Part shown: positions 22,919 to 32,052 of the stretch, in pieces
Position numbering within the stretch: position 1 is the stretch's first letter
Layout of the letters: every line of letters starts with the position of its first letter
From: Nitrospirota bacterium
GTDB taxonomy: Bacteria > Nitrospirota > JACRHJ01
Reading direction: 5' to 3'
NCBI GenBank assembly: GCA_016212105.1
Contig: JACRHJ010000021.1
Span: forward strand, 62,001-126,000
DNA: 64,000 nt
Translations under genes and position numbers: made by a program
Notes under the pieces: generated by a model
Databases searched by the model: none
Told to the model about the DNA's origin: nothing
Seen by the model: only the letters and a program-made list of their open reading frames with translations

Positions 22919-25636
22919 ATGAATTATACGACCAAACAACTTGAAGCAATTGAAACAATAGATAATAACCTCCAGATTATTGCCTGTGCAGGCTCGGGCA
23001 AGACCCAGGTTATTTCACAGCGCATTATTAATATACTCAAGACCGGTGTCACGCCTTCCAATATCATTGCCTTTACATACACAGAAAAAGCAGCCGCTGA
23101 ACTTCAAGCCAGGATAATAAAGCTCTGCCAAGAACAGCTTCCTGGCCTAAAAGGTCTTGCCGAAATGTACGTGGGTACCATTCATGCGTGGTGCCTTAAT
23201 GTATTACAGCAACACAAATATGAATTCCAAAAATTTTCAGTTCTCGATGAAATAAAATTGAAGCTCTTTGTAGATCGTAATTATGAACAGGTCGGGATGC
23301 GAGACCTGAATATGGACCGTTTTAAAGATACTGGGTATTTCATCCAGTTGATGGGAGTTGTCCGTGAGTCTGACGTAAATCCAGGTGCTGAAATTCCAGC
23401 TGAAATATTAACAGCACTTAAACGCTATGAAGAAACGCTCTTAAGACACTGCTATCTTGATTTTACCATGATTATGACAAAAGCAATTGAGTATGTAAAA
23501 ACCGACGCTAACTTTCGCAATAAAATAAAAGCGAATATTGGTTATCTAATAGTTGATGAGTACCAAGATGTTAATCCTATTCAAGAACAAATCGTCGAAC
23601 AGCTCTATAACTTAGGAGCTAATGTCTGCGTTGTTGGTGATGATGACCAAACCATCTTTCAATGGAGGGGTTCTGACATCAGCTATATTCAGCATTTCTG
23701 TAAGCGTTATAACAATGTCCATTACATAGACCTGGCAGACAACTTTCGTAGCTCTAACGCAGTGGTAGACGTTGCGTTGAAATGTATCACCAATAATACG
23801 AAACGTCTCCCTAAATTCATGGAGGCTCAAAGCAAACAATGCTATGAACGGGGCGATATTCTTTACAACCAGTATAATTCAGTTGAGGAAGAGAACACGT
23901 CTATCGTTGATACCATCAAGAAACTCCGAGGAGTAAAATTCCAGGACAAAGAAGATGAGGAGCCTCGTGGTCTCGATTATTCAGATTTTGCCATACTCAT
24001 TCGTAAATGGAAAAAAGCTAACGCAATAATTGAAGCTTTGCAAGCGGCCAATATACCCTTCATAGTCTCTGGAGTTAACAATCTATTCCAGCGACTCGAA
24101 GTACGGGCGTCAAGGGCAATTTTTGAATATCTGAACAGGCAAATCGATAGGAGTGTACTCAAAGATTACTGGCAGAATCTTTCCATGAATATTTCTGCTG
24201 ACGATCTCGACAAGGCATTTGATTATCTCGACAAGCAAAGGCCATCCAAGGACACATATTATGAGAGGTTCAATATCCAGATTATATTCATGAACTTCCT
24301 TGACTTAGCCGGTATAAGGGAAGATGTCTTCGAGGATGGTTCTGGCGGTACATCTTCGGGTTATCACAACGAAGAGATCATCTTTTATAACCTAGGCATG
24401 TTTAGCCAAATCATAAACGACTTCGAGACTATATATTACAAAACCAGCAATCCCGCATATAAGCTCTTTACCTTTCTGAATTTCTTGCGATATTCTGCCG
24501 AAAATTATTATCCAGAAGGCTGGCTTAACAACACCTACAAAACCCCTAACGCTGTTCAGATTATGACTATTTATCAGGCCAAGGGATTAGAGTTTCCTGT
24601 TGTGTTTGTTCCTGGGTTGAACCGGAATTATCTACCAACAAATCAGCCAACTGGCAAGCAGGTTTGGCACTTTATTGACAGGAATATTATCAGGGACGTT
24701 GACCGTTATTTCCCTCACTCAGAGGATGAACGTCGCTTGTTGTATGTCGCCATCACCCGATCAAAGAAATTCCTTATTGTTAGCCGCGCTCCTGATGGCC
24801 GACAGCAGGGGCGAGAATCATTGTTTGGGCCTGAGATACGAAAGTCAGAATATGTTATCAGCTCTAAAGATCGAGACTGGTCTGAAAGGGAAAGGCTTAC
24901 CCCGAAATCGTCTACTGAGAGTGCTAATATATCCGTAAACTTTTCATTATTGAAGGCGTATTTTGATTGTCCTTATAGCTTCAAGTTTTGGACATTTTAT
25001 GGCTTCGTGCAACCACGCGGTGCTCGTATGGGTTATGGGGCGTCAATTCACAACTCCCTAATGGAGATTCACAGGGAAATACTCGAAGGGAAAGTTGTCG
25101 CTCAAGACAGCCTTTCAGAACTTTTCGAGCGTCACAAGAACTTCCCTTATGCGACTGATGGTATGATAGAGGGGATGACCACAAAAGCAATTGAGGCTTT
25201 GGATATTTACTATCAGCGTAACGCAGATGAATTTCAACATATCGAGTTTGCAGAAAAAGAAATTCAAATCAACTTGGGTGACGGGATTCTTGTGAACGGC
25301 AAGATGGACTTGATTAAGAAGAAGAACATCGATGGTACATTTGAGAAAACCATCATAGATTTTAAGTCAACAGAAAATGCCCAGGAATATAACGTAACCA
25401 TGGACCAGCTCCAACTTTATGCTTTGGGCTATAAAGAACTAACAGGTGATAACGCTGACTTCTTGCAAATATACAACCTCGAAACCAATGACGCCACGAA
25501 GAATGAGTTGTCGGTGCGGGACCTTGATGACATGAGAGATAAGATAATCAGGGCTGCCAATGACATCAGGAATAATAACCTGGAACACACATGTAATAAG
25601 CCTGATTGCGTCTGCAAGTTTAAAACGACCCATTAA
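22919..25636 (+). CDS. UvrD/PcrA-like helicase with C-terminal PD-(D/E)XK nuclease
   Basis: A 905-residue superfamily 1 helicase-nuclease. Walker A is at about 22-30 (ACAGSGKTQ), Walker B at VDEYQD (about 212-217), then DDDQTIFQWRG and the late motif YVAITRSKK. The C-terminal domain is a RecB/AddB-type nuclease with GKMDLIKK and IIDFKS, and cysteines (AYFDCPYS near 684 and CNKPDCVC near 897-904) placed like an AddB-type iron-sulphur clamp. It is AT-rich, and lies 27 bp before the methylase in one operon, so it probably works with the type III system. Confidence 0.88.
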   Translation: MNYTTKQLEAIETIDNNLQIIACAGSGKTQVISQRIINILKTGVTPSNIIAFTYTEKAAAELQARIIKLCQEQLPGLKGLAEMYVGTIHAWCLNVLQQHKYEFQKFSVLDEIKLKLFVDRNYEQVGMRDLNMDRFKDTGYFIQLMGVVRESDVNPGAEIPAEILTALKRYEETLLRHCYLDFTMIMTKAIEYVKTDANFRNKIKANIGYLIVDEYQDVNPIQEQIVEQLYNLGANVCVVGDDDQTIFQWRGSDISYIQHFCKRYNNVHYIDLADNFRSSNAVVDVALKCITNNTKRLPKFMEAQSKQCYERGDILYNQYNSVEEENTSIVDTIKKLRGVKFQDKEDEEPRGLDYSDFAILIRKWKKANAIIEALQAANIPFIVSGVNNLFQRLEVRASRAIFEYLNRQIDRSVLKDYWQNLSMNISADDLDKAFDYLDKQRPSKDTYYERFNIQIIFMNFLDLAGIREDVFEDGSGGTSSGYHNEEIIFYNLGMFSQIINDFETIYYKTSNPAYKLFTFLNFLRYSAENYYPEGWLNNTYKTPNAVQIMTIYQAKGLEFPVVFVPGLNRNYLPTNQPTGKQVWHFIDRNIIRDVDRYFPHSEDERRLLYVAITRSKKFLIVSRAPDGRQQGRESLFGPEIRKSEYVISSKDRDWSERERLTPKSSTESANISVNFSLLKAYFDCPYSFKFWTFYGFVQPRGARMGYGASIHNSLMEIHREILEGKVVAQDSLSELFERHKNFPYATDGMIEGMTTKAIEALDIYYQRNADEFQHIEFAEKEIQINLGDGILVNGKMDLIKKKNIDGTFEKTIIDFKSTENAQEYNVTMDQLQLYALGYKELTGDNADFLQIYNLETNDATKNELSVRDLDDMRDKIIRAANDIRNNNLEHTCNKPDCVCKFKTTH

Positions 25637-25663
25637 TTTCTATACCATGGAGGATTCTTCGTA

Positions 25664-27583
25664 ATGGCTAAAACCTATAAAGGCAGCTTAACCCTCGAAT
25701 GGTACTACAAGCAGAAGGCCATTATGCTCCGAGAGGCTGCTGATTTGAAAAGCGACTCGGATATCCCCGCTCCGAGAGTTAATTGGGTTAATAAAGACGA
25801 AGCTCTTTTTTATGAAGTTAATGAAAACGAAGGCAAGGGACAAGTTCCTTATTGGGTTGATAGTAGTGATATTAGGGTCAAAGAAGCGAGGCCGTTAAAG
25901 CTAATAAAAACATACAAAGCAATCTCAAAAAATAAGCCGGGAACCTTGCCAGGAACAAACATGACATGGGAGGTTAGCGCAACCACAGACGATGATCCCG
26001 TGATTAATAATATGCTGATAAAGGGCGATAACCTATTGGCATTGAATACACTCAAGAAGCTATTTTCAAACAGACCAGATGATGAAAAGGTGAAATGCAT
26101 TTACATCGATCCTCCCTATAACACCGGTCAAGCCTTCGACAACTATGACGATAACTTGATGCAATCAGAGTGGCTTACGCTAATGCGTGATAGGTTGGTA
26201 ATATTGCATGATTTACTTAAAGTGGACGGCCTGTTATTTATTCAATTGGACGAAAAAAACCTCTTTCATGTAAAGGTTTTGTTAGACGACATATTTGGGA
26301 AAGACAATTTTGTAAATATTTTTACTATAAAAACATCCGATCCGTCTGGCTTGAAAACAGTAAACCCATCCCCATACGATGCTGCTGAATACGTTTTGAT
26401 GTACGCAAATAACAAGGCATTTTATAAATATGAAACAATAAACATACCATGCGCACACGATACAGGCTACTCAAAATATGTAACTAATATCAACGATGTG
26501 TACTCAAAGTGGAAGATTGAAAATATCAGCGAGCATTATGCAAAGAGAATCGGCTTCACTAGTGCGGCTGAGGCCAAAGAATCTAAGGGCAAACTGGATT
26601 TCCTTAGTGAAGTAGCTGAATACGCTATACTAAATGCAGACTCGGTTTTTCAATCTACCGCAATTGCAGACGACGCAGGCAATGACATAGTTGCCACCAG
26701 GAATTTGTCCAAAAGTAAACCAGACAAGATATTCAAGGTAGATCGTACTGACAAGGATGTTTTTGTCTTAAATGGCAGGCAGATGTTTTTCTATTCGAAT
26801 AAAGTTAAAGAAATTGATGGAAAGATAACACCCACCAATAAGCTTACAAATATCTGGATGGATATACCATATAACGGTATATCGAAAGAAGGTGGCGTAA
26901 AGTTTAGGGAAAGTAAAAAGCCCGAAAAATTAATAAGACGCGTTTTCGAAACTGCCAATATTGTCGAGGGCGATTTGGTATTGGATTGCTTTGGTGGATC
27001 TGGAACAACCTTTGCAGTTGCTCATAAAATGAAGTTAACGTGGATAGGAGTGGAAATCGGTAATCATGCCGATACGCACATAATACCAAGGTTAACAGGA
27101 ATTCTATCGGGCAATGACCAATCAGGTATTACTGCAGTTGCCAAGTGGACAGGTGGCGGTGGTTTTAAATATTATCATTTAGGACAATCGATATTAGCAA
27201 ATGATGAATTTAATTGGGCTTTAGGTAAGTCAACAATTGAAGAGTCATTCCTCTCGTCTTACGATTATATTGTAGACTCAGCAATTGAATTTGAGGAGAA
27301 AAGGTTAATAACAGATAGCGACGCTCGGCCATCTGTTGGTGTCCAGAAGATTGGCAATAAAGTCAGGGTGGCAGTCGTTACTCTTAACCCTCCTAAAGGG
27401 AAAAGGGAGATGCTACCTTATGACGAACTAATAAATATTTATACAAAGGTAAAGAGCAAATACAACCCCGAATATATCAACATCTTCACGAATAGAGGTG
27501 TCGAGATAGCATCAGATTCTAAGCCTGATGACTTGGATGTTATAAAGATACCCCATGCGATCTTCGCAGAACTGGAGAAATAG
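25664..27583 (+). CDS. mod: Type III restriction-modification DNA methyltransferase (Mod)
   Basis: A 639-residue N6-adenine methylase of the beta class: catalytic DPPYNTG (about 149-155) precedes the SAM motif DCFGGSGTT (about 441-449). The central 200 residues form the target-recognition region. It sets the DNA specificity of the complex and protects self DNA. GGAGGATTC lies before the ATG. No simple-sequence repeats that would suggest phase variation are seen. It is AT-rich like its neighbours and ends 3 bp before the res gene. Confidence 0.92.
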   Translation: MAKTYKGSLTLEWYYKQKAIMLREAADLKSDSDIPAPRVNWVNKDEALFYEVNENEGKGQVPYWVDSSDIRVKEARPLKLIKTYKAISKNKPGTLPGTNMTWEVSATTDDDPVINNMLIKGDNLLALNTLKKLFSNRPDDEKVKCIYIDPPYNTGQAFDNYDDNLMQSEWLTLMRDRLVILHDLLKVDGLLFIQLDEKNLFHVKVLLDDIFGKDNFVNIFTIKTSDPSGLKTVNPSPYDAAEYVLMYANNKAFYKYETINIPCAHDTGYSKYVTNINDVYSKWKIENISEHYAKRIGFTSAAEAKESKGKLDFLSEVAEYAILNADSVFQSTAIADDAGNDIVATRNLSKSKPDKIFKVDRTDKDVFVLNGRQMFFYSNKVKEIDGKITPTNKLTNIWMDIPYNGISKEGGVKFRESKKPEKLIRRVFETANIVEGDLVLDCFGGSGTTFAVAHKMKLTWIGVEIGNHADTHIIPRLTGILSGNDQSGITAVAKWTGGGGFKYYHLGQSILANDEFNWALGKSTIEESFLSSYDYIVDSAIEFEEKRLITDSDARPSVGVQKIGNKVRVAVVTLNPPKGKREMLPYDELINIYTKVKSKYNPEYINIFTNRGVEIASDSKPDDLDVIKIPHAIFAELEK

Positions 27584-27586
27584 TTC

Positions 27587-30500
27587 ATGGCAAAGAAAGT
27601 GAGCGTCTCCTATTTTGAAGAACATGGTAAGGTTCTGCGTAAAATAGTAGATGACTATAGAGGCTATCAGACCGAACTGTTCTCCACAAGTACGTTCTCG
27701 GTATTTAATACCCTGGAGCAGGGCGTTACGAATCATCCATTGCGCTATTACCAGAAAGATGCGCTCTATATACTTGATCACCTGTTCTCAACGGCGGAAA
27801 GGGAGTTGTATTCAAAATTACATATACCTGGTCACCGGGGCAAAGATATTATCAAGGGGCTGTTGGAAGAGGTCGATTCTGAAACCAATAAAGAAGCACC
27901 TTTTATTGGCTATGAGATGGCAACCGGCTCAGGCAAAACTATGCTGATGGGAGCCAGTATCTACCTGTTAAACCAAAAGTATGGAATAAAGAACTTTCTA
28001 ATCATCACACCTCCGTCAACTGATATATACCAGAAGACAATCAGAAACTTTATGGTCGGCAACTTTGAATCTGTCTGGTCGGATGATACACCTTTCAGAT
28101 TTAACGTCATAACTGGCGATAATTATACCCAGAATCTGTTTTATGACGAATCGAAAGACGCTAATATTTTCATATTCAATATCAGCAAGTTCGGAAAGAA
28201 CGCCAAGAACACGACCAAAACCTGGGAATCAGCAATATGGCGAGATGAACAGGGAAATAACATTAGCATTAAGCAGTATTTGAAAGACAAGAAGCTTGTA
28301 ATCATAACCGATGAAGCACACCATGCCCAGAATAGAGCGTCGAAACAGATAATAATGAACTTCCACCCCAATGCCGTCTTAGAGTTTACTGCGACGGCAG
28401 TTGAAAGTGATTCAAACCAAGAAAAACGCAACCAGACAATAGTATACAAATACGATATCAGGCGTCTTCTTGAAGATGGGCACGGCAAGCTTGTGCGCGC
28501 GGTAGCCTTAGATACGGAGTCTAAGCAGAAACAAAAGTCAGAAATCCCTCAGGCTGAAAAACTCAAAATCATTACCCTTTTCCTGATTCATATATTAAAG
28601 AAGAAAGCGGTACTTCTTGACCAGAAGGCGCGCGGCCTCAAGCCCATTGCTTTTATCAAAGTCAAGGAAGATACAGCTTATACTCAGAAGGTCTTCGATT
28701 ACATCAAAGATAACCTCGCTGACGACGTAGAAAACATTAATATCATCTTTGAGAAGGTTAAGCAGCAGGACCTTAATATAACCAACCTTCTACAGGAATT
28801 GCTAATAAATGATTTCAAAAATGACCCCAATAAAGTACGGGCAGAAATCCAGTCCATCGCTCGTACAACGATCTTTTACCATGGTAAGTCAGACAAAGAA
28901 ACCGAGAAGAAGTTTCGTGATATCCGCACTAACGATGTCGAGATTGTGGTATACATGCAGCGCCTTGATGAGGGTATTGACCTCCCTAACATATACTCTA
29001 TGGCCGTAATAAGCGATACCGCAAGCGGGTTCAAAACTTCGGTTAAGCAGATCATCGGTCGTGGAGTACGGCTCAATAAAGATATGCGCGAGTTCGATGA
29101 AGATGAGAATCCTATTCTTCAACAGGCGGAAATGCTACATATTGTCTGCGACCAGGGCAAGAACTTTGAGGAGCAGATAATTGCGATTCAAAGGGAATTC
29201 GGACTTTCAAACAAATACATTAGCTATGATAAAGAGAAGCAGACTGTTGCCAACCACTCAAAGTCAGAGCTATTGGAAAAACGTTTCATTCCCCATATCA
29301 AAGCAGATTTTAGGGTAAAAGAAGGCGCCAATCTGATTAGCTTGATTAATGACGCGGACACAATTGTGAACCGGTTTATAGAGGACAACTGTTTCGCGGG
29401 GCCTCAAGATGATATTAAGAGGTTTATTAAATACCGCCCCGATTCTTTTTTTATCGAGGTGGACGTCTTTGCGGATAAGAATGTATACCATAAGCAGCTT
29501 CAGCAGACAGGCGGGGTAATAACACCTCTGACCCTTGGCAGCAAAGAGCTTAAATCTATTTATGGAATAGTGCTGAAAACTCTGCACTGCCTTCCAGACT
29601 CGGATACAACTAAGAAGACATTTCAGGCATATATCGATAAATTCAACAACATCGGTTTGCAGTATTATCGTCTTTCAGATGCAGATGACAGGCTTGCCGT
29701 AAACTTATTGGTCAATTCATTCAGCTTCTTTTACAAAAACCATATAGAGAAAAACTACTTTGCGATCGAGTTCAGGGAAATTCGGAGCGAAGATACTTAT
29801 AATTTGAGGAATAGTTTCAAAGATTACGAAATGAAAATCCCCGTGGACCAGGTCGAAAATACGAGTTGGAGAAAGATAAAAGACCGGGGCAAAATGGTTG
29901 ACCTTGTTAGCAGCGGATACAGTTTCTTCGGATACGAAAAGTCAGTATACGACTATAACTCGTTCGATTCTTATACCGAAAAACAATTGGCAGATTATAT
30001 CAATGACGTGCTGAAAAATGTGCCAGCGGATAAGCGTCCCTTCTGGGTCCGTAATCAGCGCCAGGTCTATTTTACATATGGCTCAAAAAAATACTACCCC
30101 GACTTCATTATGGTGAAAGATGACATCACGTATGTGATCGAAACAAAGGGCGAGGTTTTTTCTGACACTAAGAAGAATATCTTGTTAAAGAAATTGGACG
30201 AAATCCCAGGTTATAAAGGACTGCTTGTGTTTTCTCAGCAAGCCGATTTGCTTGACGGTGAAAGCTGGGATTTTGAGAAGTTTGTTGGGTATAGCGAGGA
30301 ATTTTTAAAACGCCGTCAGTCAAGACATGATTTATTGCCTGATGCGCCGATAGAAGAGCAGTTTATAAGATACGTCCCAGTATATTCGCCAGCAAATGCG
30401 CATAAAAAATTCGTCAAGAAAAATAAATCACCTAAATCAGATGGCTGGTTAGAATGCCCTGAAATACCTGGCGGATACCCACGCACAATTATAGCTACCC

Positions 30501-30817
30501 AGGTCAAAGGGACATGTCTTGACAACAGATATAAAGAAAACGACTGGATACTTCTTAACACAATTATTGACGCAGATAATGCACGTGGGAAAATATGTTT
30601 AGTGCACAGCAAGGAAATTAGAGATTCATACGAAGACCATTTTACTATGAGGCAACTTGAGGTCACTACAAAAACATTGCCCGGCAAGTTGTGGCCAGAG
30701 GCAGTAATACACCTTAAGAGTCTCGATAATGATATCGAGGATATCGTTCTTGAAAACGTTGACAGCGATTCCTCATTTGCTATAATAGGCGTTGAATATT
30801 TACCTGCCGGTAATTAA
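27587..30817 (+). CDS. res: Type III restriction helicase-endonuclease (Res) with extra C-terminal domain
   Basis: A 1076-residue protein. Superfamily 2 helicase motifs: Walker A ATGSGKT (about 112-118), DEAH (about 242-245), later QIIGRGVRLN. The nuclease domain has YYPDFIMV and VIETKGE (about 838-855), the PD-(D/E)XK signature. About 150 residues follow the usual end. They contain VKGTCLDNRYKENDWILLN and GKICLVHSKE, a pattern like LexA/S24 folds with the catalytic Ser-Met replaced by Cys-Leu. It translocates on DNA and cleaves between sites together with Mod. Confidence 0.9.
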   Translation: MAKKVSVSYFEEHGKVLRKIVDDYRGYQTELFSTSTFSVFNTLEQGVTNHPLRYYQKDALYILDHLFSTAERELYSKLHIPGHRGKDIIKGLLEEVDSETNKEAPFIGYEMATGSGKTMLMGASIYLLNQKYGIKNFLIITPPSTDIYQKTIRNFMVGNFESVWSDDTPFRFNVITGDNYTQNLFYDESKDANIFIFNISKFGKNAKNTTKTWESAIWRDEQGNNISIKQYLKDKKLVIITDEAHHAQNRASKQIIMNFHPNAVLEFTATAVESDSNQEKRNQTIVYKYDIRRLLEDGHGKLVRAVALDTESKQKQKSEIPQAEKLKIITLFLIHILKKKAVLLDQKARGLKPIAFIKVKEDTAYTQKVFDYIKDNLADDVENINIIFEKVKQQDLNITNLLQELLINDFKNDPNKVRAEIQSIARTTIFYHGKSDKETEKKFRDIRTNDVEIVVYMQRLDEGIDLPNIYSMAVISDTASGFKTSVKQIIGRGVRLNKDMREFDEDENPILQQAEMLHIVCDQGKNFEEQIIAIQREFGLSNKYISYDKEKQTVANHSKSELLEKRFIPHIKADFRVKEGANLISLINDADTIVNRFIEDNCFAGPQDDIKRFIKYRPDSFFIEVDVFADKNVYHKQLQQTGGVITPLTLGSKELKSIYGIVLKTLHCLPDSDTTKKTFQAYIDKFNNIGLQYYRLSDADDRLAVNLLVNSFSFFYKNHIEKNYFAIEFREIRSEDTYNLRNSFKDYEMKIPVDQVENTSWRKIKDRGKMVDLVSSGYSFFGYEKSVYDYNSFDSYTEKQLADYINDVLKNVPADKRPFWVRNQRQVYFTYGSKKYYPDFIMVKDDITYVIETKGEVFSDTKKNILLKKLDEIPGYKGLLVFSQQADLLDGESWDFEKFVGYSEEFLKRRQSRHDLLPDAPIEEQFIRYVPVYSPANAHKKFVKKNKSPKSDGWLECPEIPGGYPRTIIATQVKGTCLDNRYKENDWILLNTIIDADNARGKICLVHSKEIRDSYEDHFTMRQLEVTTKTLPGKLWPEAVIHLKSLDNDIEDIVLENVDSDSSFAIIGVEYLPAGN

Positions 30818-30909
30818 TTCACTTGCATGGGCATAGGGTCTTGCGCTGCTTTCTCCTATTCCTTGACGTTCTTAAAAACATACCATGATATACCGTGTTC
30901 TAACGCAGT

Positions 30910-30936
30910 GGGGCTCCGTAAGGAGCCCCTTTTTTT
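30910..30936 (+). terminator. Intrinsic terminator after the restriction operon
   Basis: GGGGCTCC and GGAGCCCC (30910-30917, 30922-30929) close a GTAA loop and are followed by seven Ts. A textbook Rho-independent terminator that closes the low-GC island. Confidence 0.92.
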
Positions 30937-31019
30937 GTTCCCTCCTCACAATAGTGAAACCATTCGCCAGCAGACTTCCCGTTTAATTGCTATTGTCGCC
31001 CTCGATAACAACCTTCGCC

Positions 31020-31067
31020 TGTCACCCCTCGCCCCTTGTGGGAGAGGGGCCGGGGGTGAGGGTTCAC
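31020..31067. repeat. Host-type repeat upstream of the tRNA-Gly
   Basis: CACCCCTCGCCCC...GGGAGAGGGGCC followed by GGGGGTGAGGG is the same family as at 60424-60491 and 60617-60652 in the host chromosome. It directly abuts the phage tRNA. Confidence 0.65.
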
Positions 31068-31141
31068 GCGGGAGTAGCGCAGTGGTAGCGCGCGGCCCTC
31101 CAAGGCCGAGGCCGCTGGTTCGACCCCAGCCTCCCGCTCCA
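31068..31141 (+). tRNA. tRNA-Gly-like gene with a six-base anticodon loop
   Basis: A 74-nt cloverleaf: acceptor GCGGGAG/CTCCCGC, discriminator T, encoded CCA, D-arm GCGC-AGTGGTA-GCGC and T-arm GCTGG-TTCGACC-CCAGC, all typical of bacterial tRNA-Gly. The anticodon arm is CGGCC-CTCCAA-GGCCG, so the loop has 6 nt in place of 7. By alignment the intended anticodon is TCC (Gly) with a base missing before it; if the T is U33 it reads CCA. Opening the last pair gives an 8-nt loop. It may be a degenerate or unusual phage tRNA. Confidence 0.75.
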
Positions 31142-31245
31142 ACTCCATTCCACCCTCGCCGCACCTTTTACCCTCTCCCCGCCGTGGGAGAGGGACCGAG
31201 GGTGAGGGCTAAGGGGCCGGGGGTGAGGGTTCATCCGGGGGCGAC
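31142..31245. repeat. Host-type repeats between tRNA-Gly and terminase
   Basis: Two copies of the CCCTCTCC...GGGAGAGGG / GGGGGTGAGGG family follow the tRNA and reach the ribosome-binding region of the terminase small-subunit gene. The intrinsic start signal of that gene (CCGGGGGCGAC before ATG 31246) is weak and partly repeat-derived. Confidence 0.6.
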
Positions 31246-32052
31246 ATGGCCGACGAAGAGCAGGGCAAGAAACCTGGGCTTACCGCCGAGCAGGTCACGA
31301 AGCTTTACAAGAGCAAGCTCGCCGCCGGGGTGCTGGAGGGCAAGACCGGCCTCGCCTCGGAGCTTATCGCCCTCGACAAGGCCGAGCAGGCCAAAAGCCG
31401 CCCGAAGGCGACGCCCCTCGAAAAACTCAAGCCGCGCGGCCCCTACCACATGTCAGAAGCAGCCGTCCAGGCCCGGAAAGACAACGCCAAGAAATCCACC
31501 GGCCCTACCTCCGCCGCCGGCAAGGCCATAAGCTCCCGGAACGCGCGTAGCTACGGTCAGGCCGCGAACTCTCTAATCAATCGAATTATCAAGCCCTGCT
31601 TTTCAACGTGCGAGCATTACGCCGAGTGCGAGTTCGTCGAAGAAGGCCGCACGTCTGCCGGAGGCGACTGCCTCGACCGCGAGCACGTGCTCGAAGCTCT
31701 GTCCGCGATAGGCAAGGCTCTCAAGAACGACCGCAAGGACTTCGAAGAGATAATGCAGGTCGAGCTGGCCGGGATACTCGGCGTCGTGCAGGACGTCCGT
31801 GATGCTGTCACAGAGTACGGCGTCCTTGTCAAGAGCTTCAAGATGGACGCGGACGGCGGCGTGATCGCCGAGGAGTGGAAACTCAACCCGGCCCTCCTGG
31901 CATTGCCGAAGCTGATAGCCGACCTCGGTATCACATTCAAGGACTGGAACCTCACCCCGGCCGCGATCGCAAAGGTCAAGCAGGGTGACGACGCGATAAA
32001 GAGCGCGGCGGACATCATGGGCGCGCTCATGGGCAGGAAGGTGGCGCAGTGA
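31246..32052 (+). CDS. terS: Terminase small subunit
   Basis: A 268-residue protein that should recognise phage DNA for packaging. The N-terminal part carries ARKDNAKKSTGPTSAAGKA, a motif common in phage and transposon-linked proteins, and a Cys cluster (CFSTCEHYAEC). The C-terminal part (LNPALLALPKLIADLGITF then DWNLTPAA) matches the P27-like small terminase pattern. The stop overlaps the large-subunit GTG, the usual TerS-TerL coupling. The identification rests on this context plus the C-terminal motif. Confidence 0.7.
   Translation: MADEEQGKKPGLTAEQVTKLYKSKLAAGVLEGKTGLASELIALDKAEQAKSRPKATPLEKLKPRGPYHMSEAAVQARKDNAKKSTGPTSAAGKAISSRNARSYGQAANSLINRIIKPCFSTCEHYAECEFVEEGRTSAGGDCLDREHVLEALSAIGKALKNDRKDFEEIMQVELAGILGVVQDVRDAVTEYGVLVKSFKMDADGGVIAEEWKLNPALLALPKLIADLGITFKDWNLTPAAIAKVKQGDDAIKSAADIMGALMGRKVAQ

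Noticed and set aside
25664-30817. Phase-variable restriction system
   Set aside because: No homopolymer or short tandem repeat tract is seen in mod or res that would allow slipped-strand switching.
31020-31245. An insertion sequence around the tRNA-Gly
   Set aside because: The flanking similar sequences are copies of the short host palindromic repeats; there is no transposase and no target duplication.
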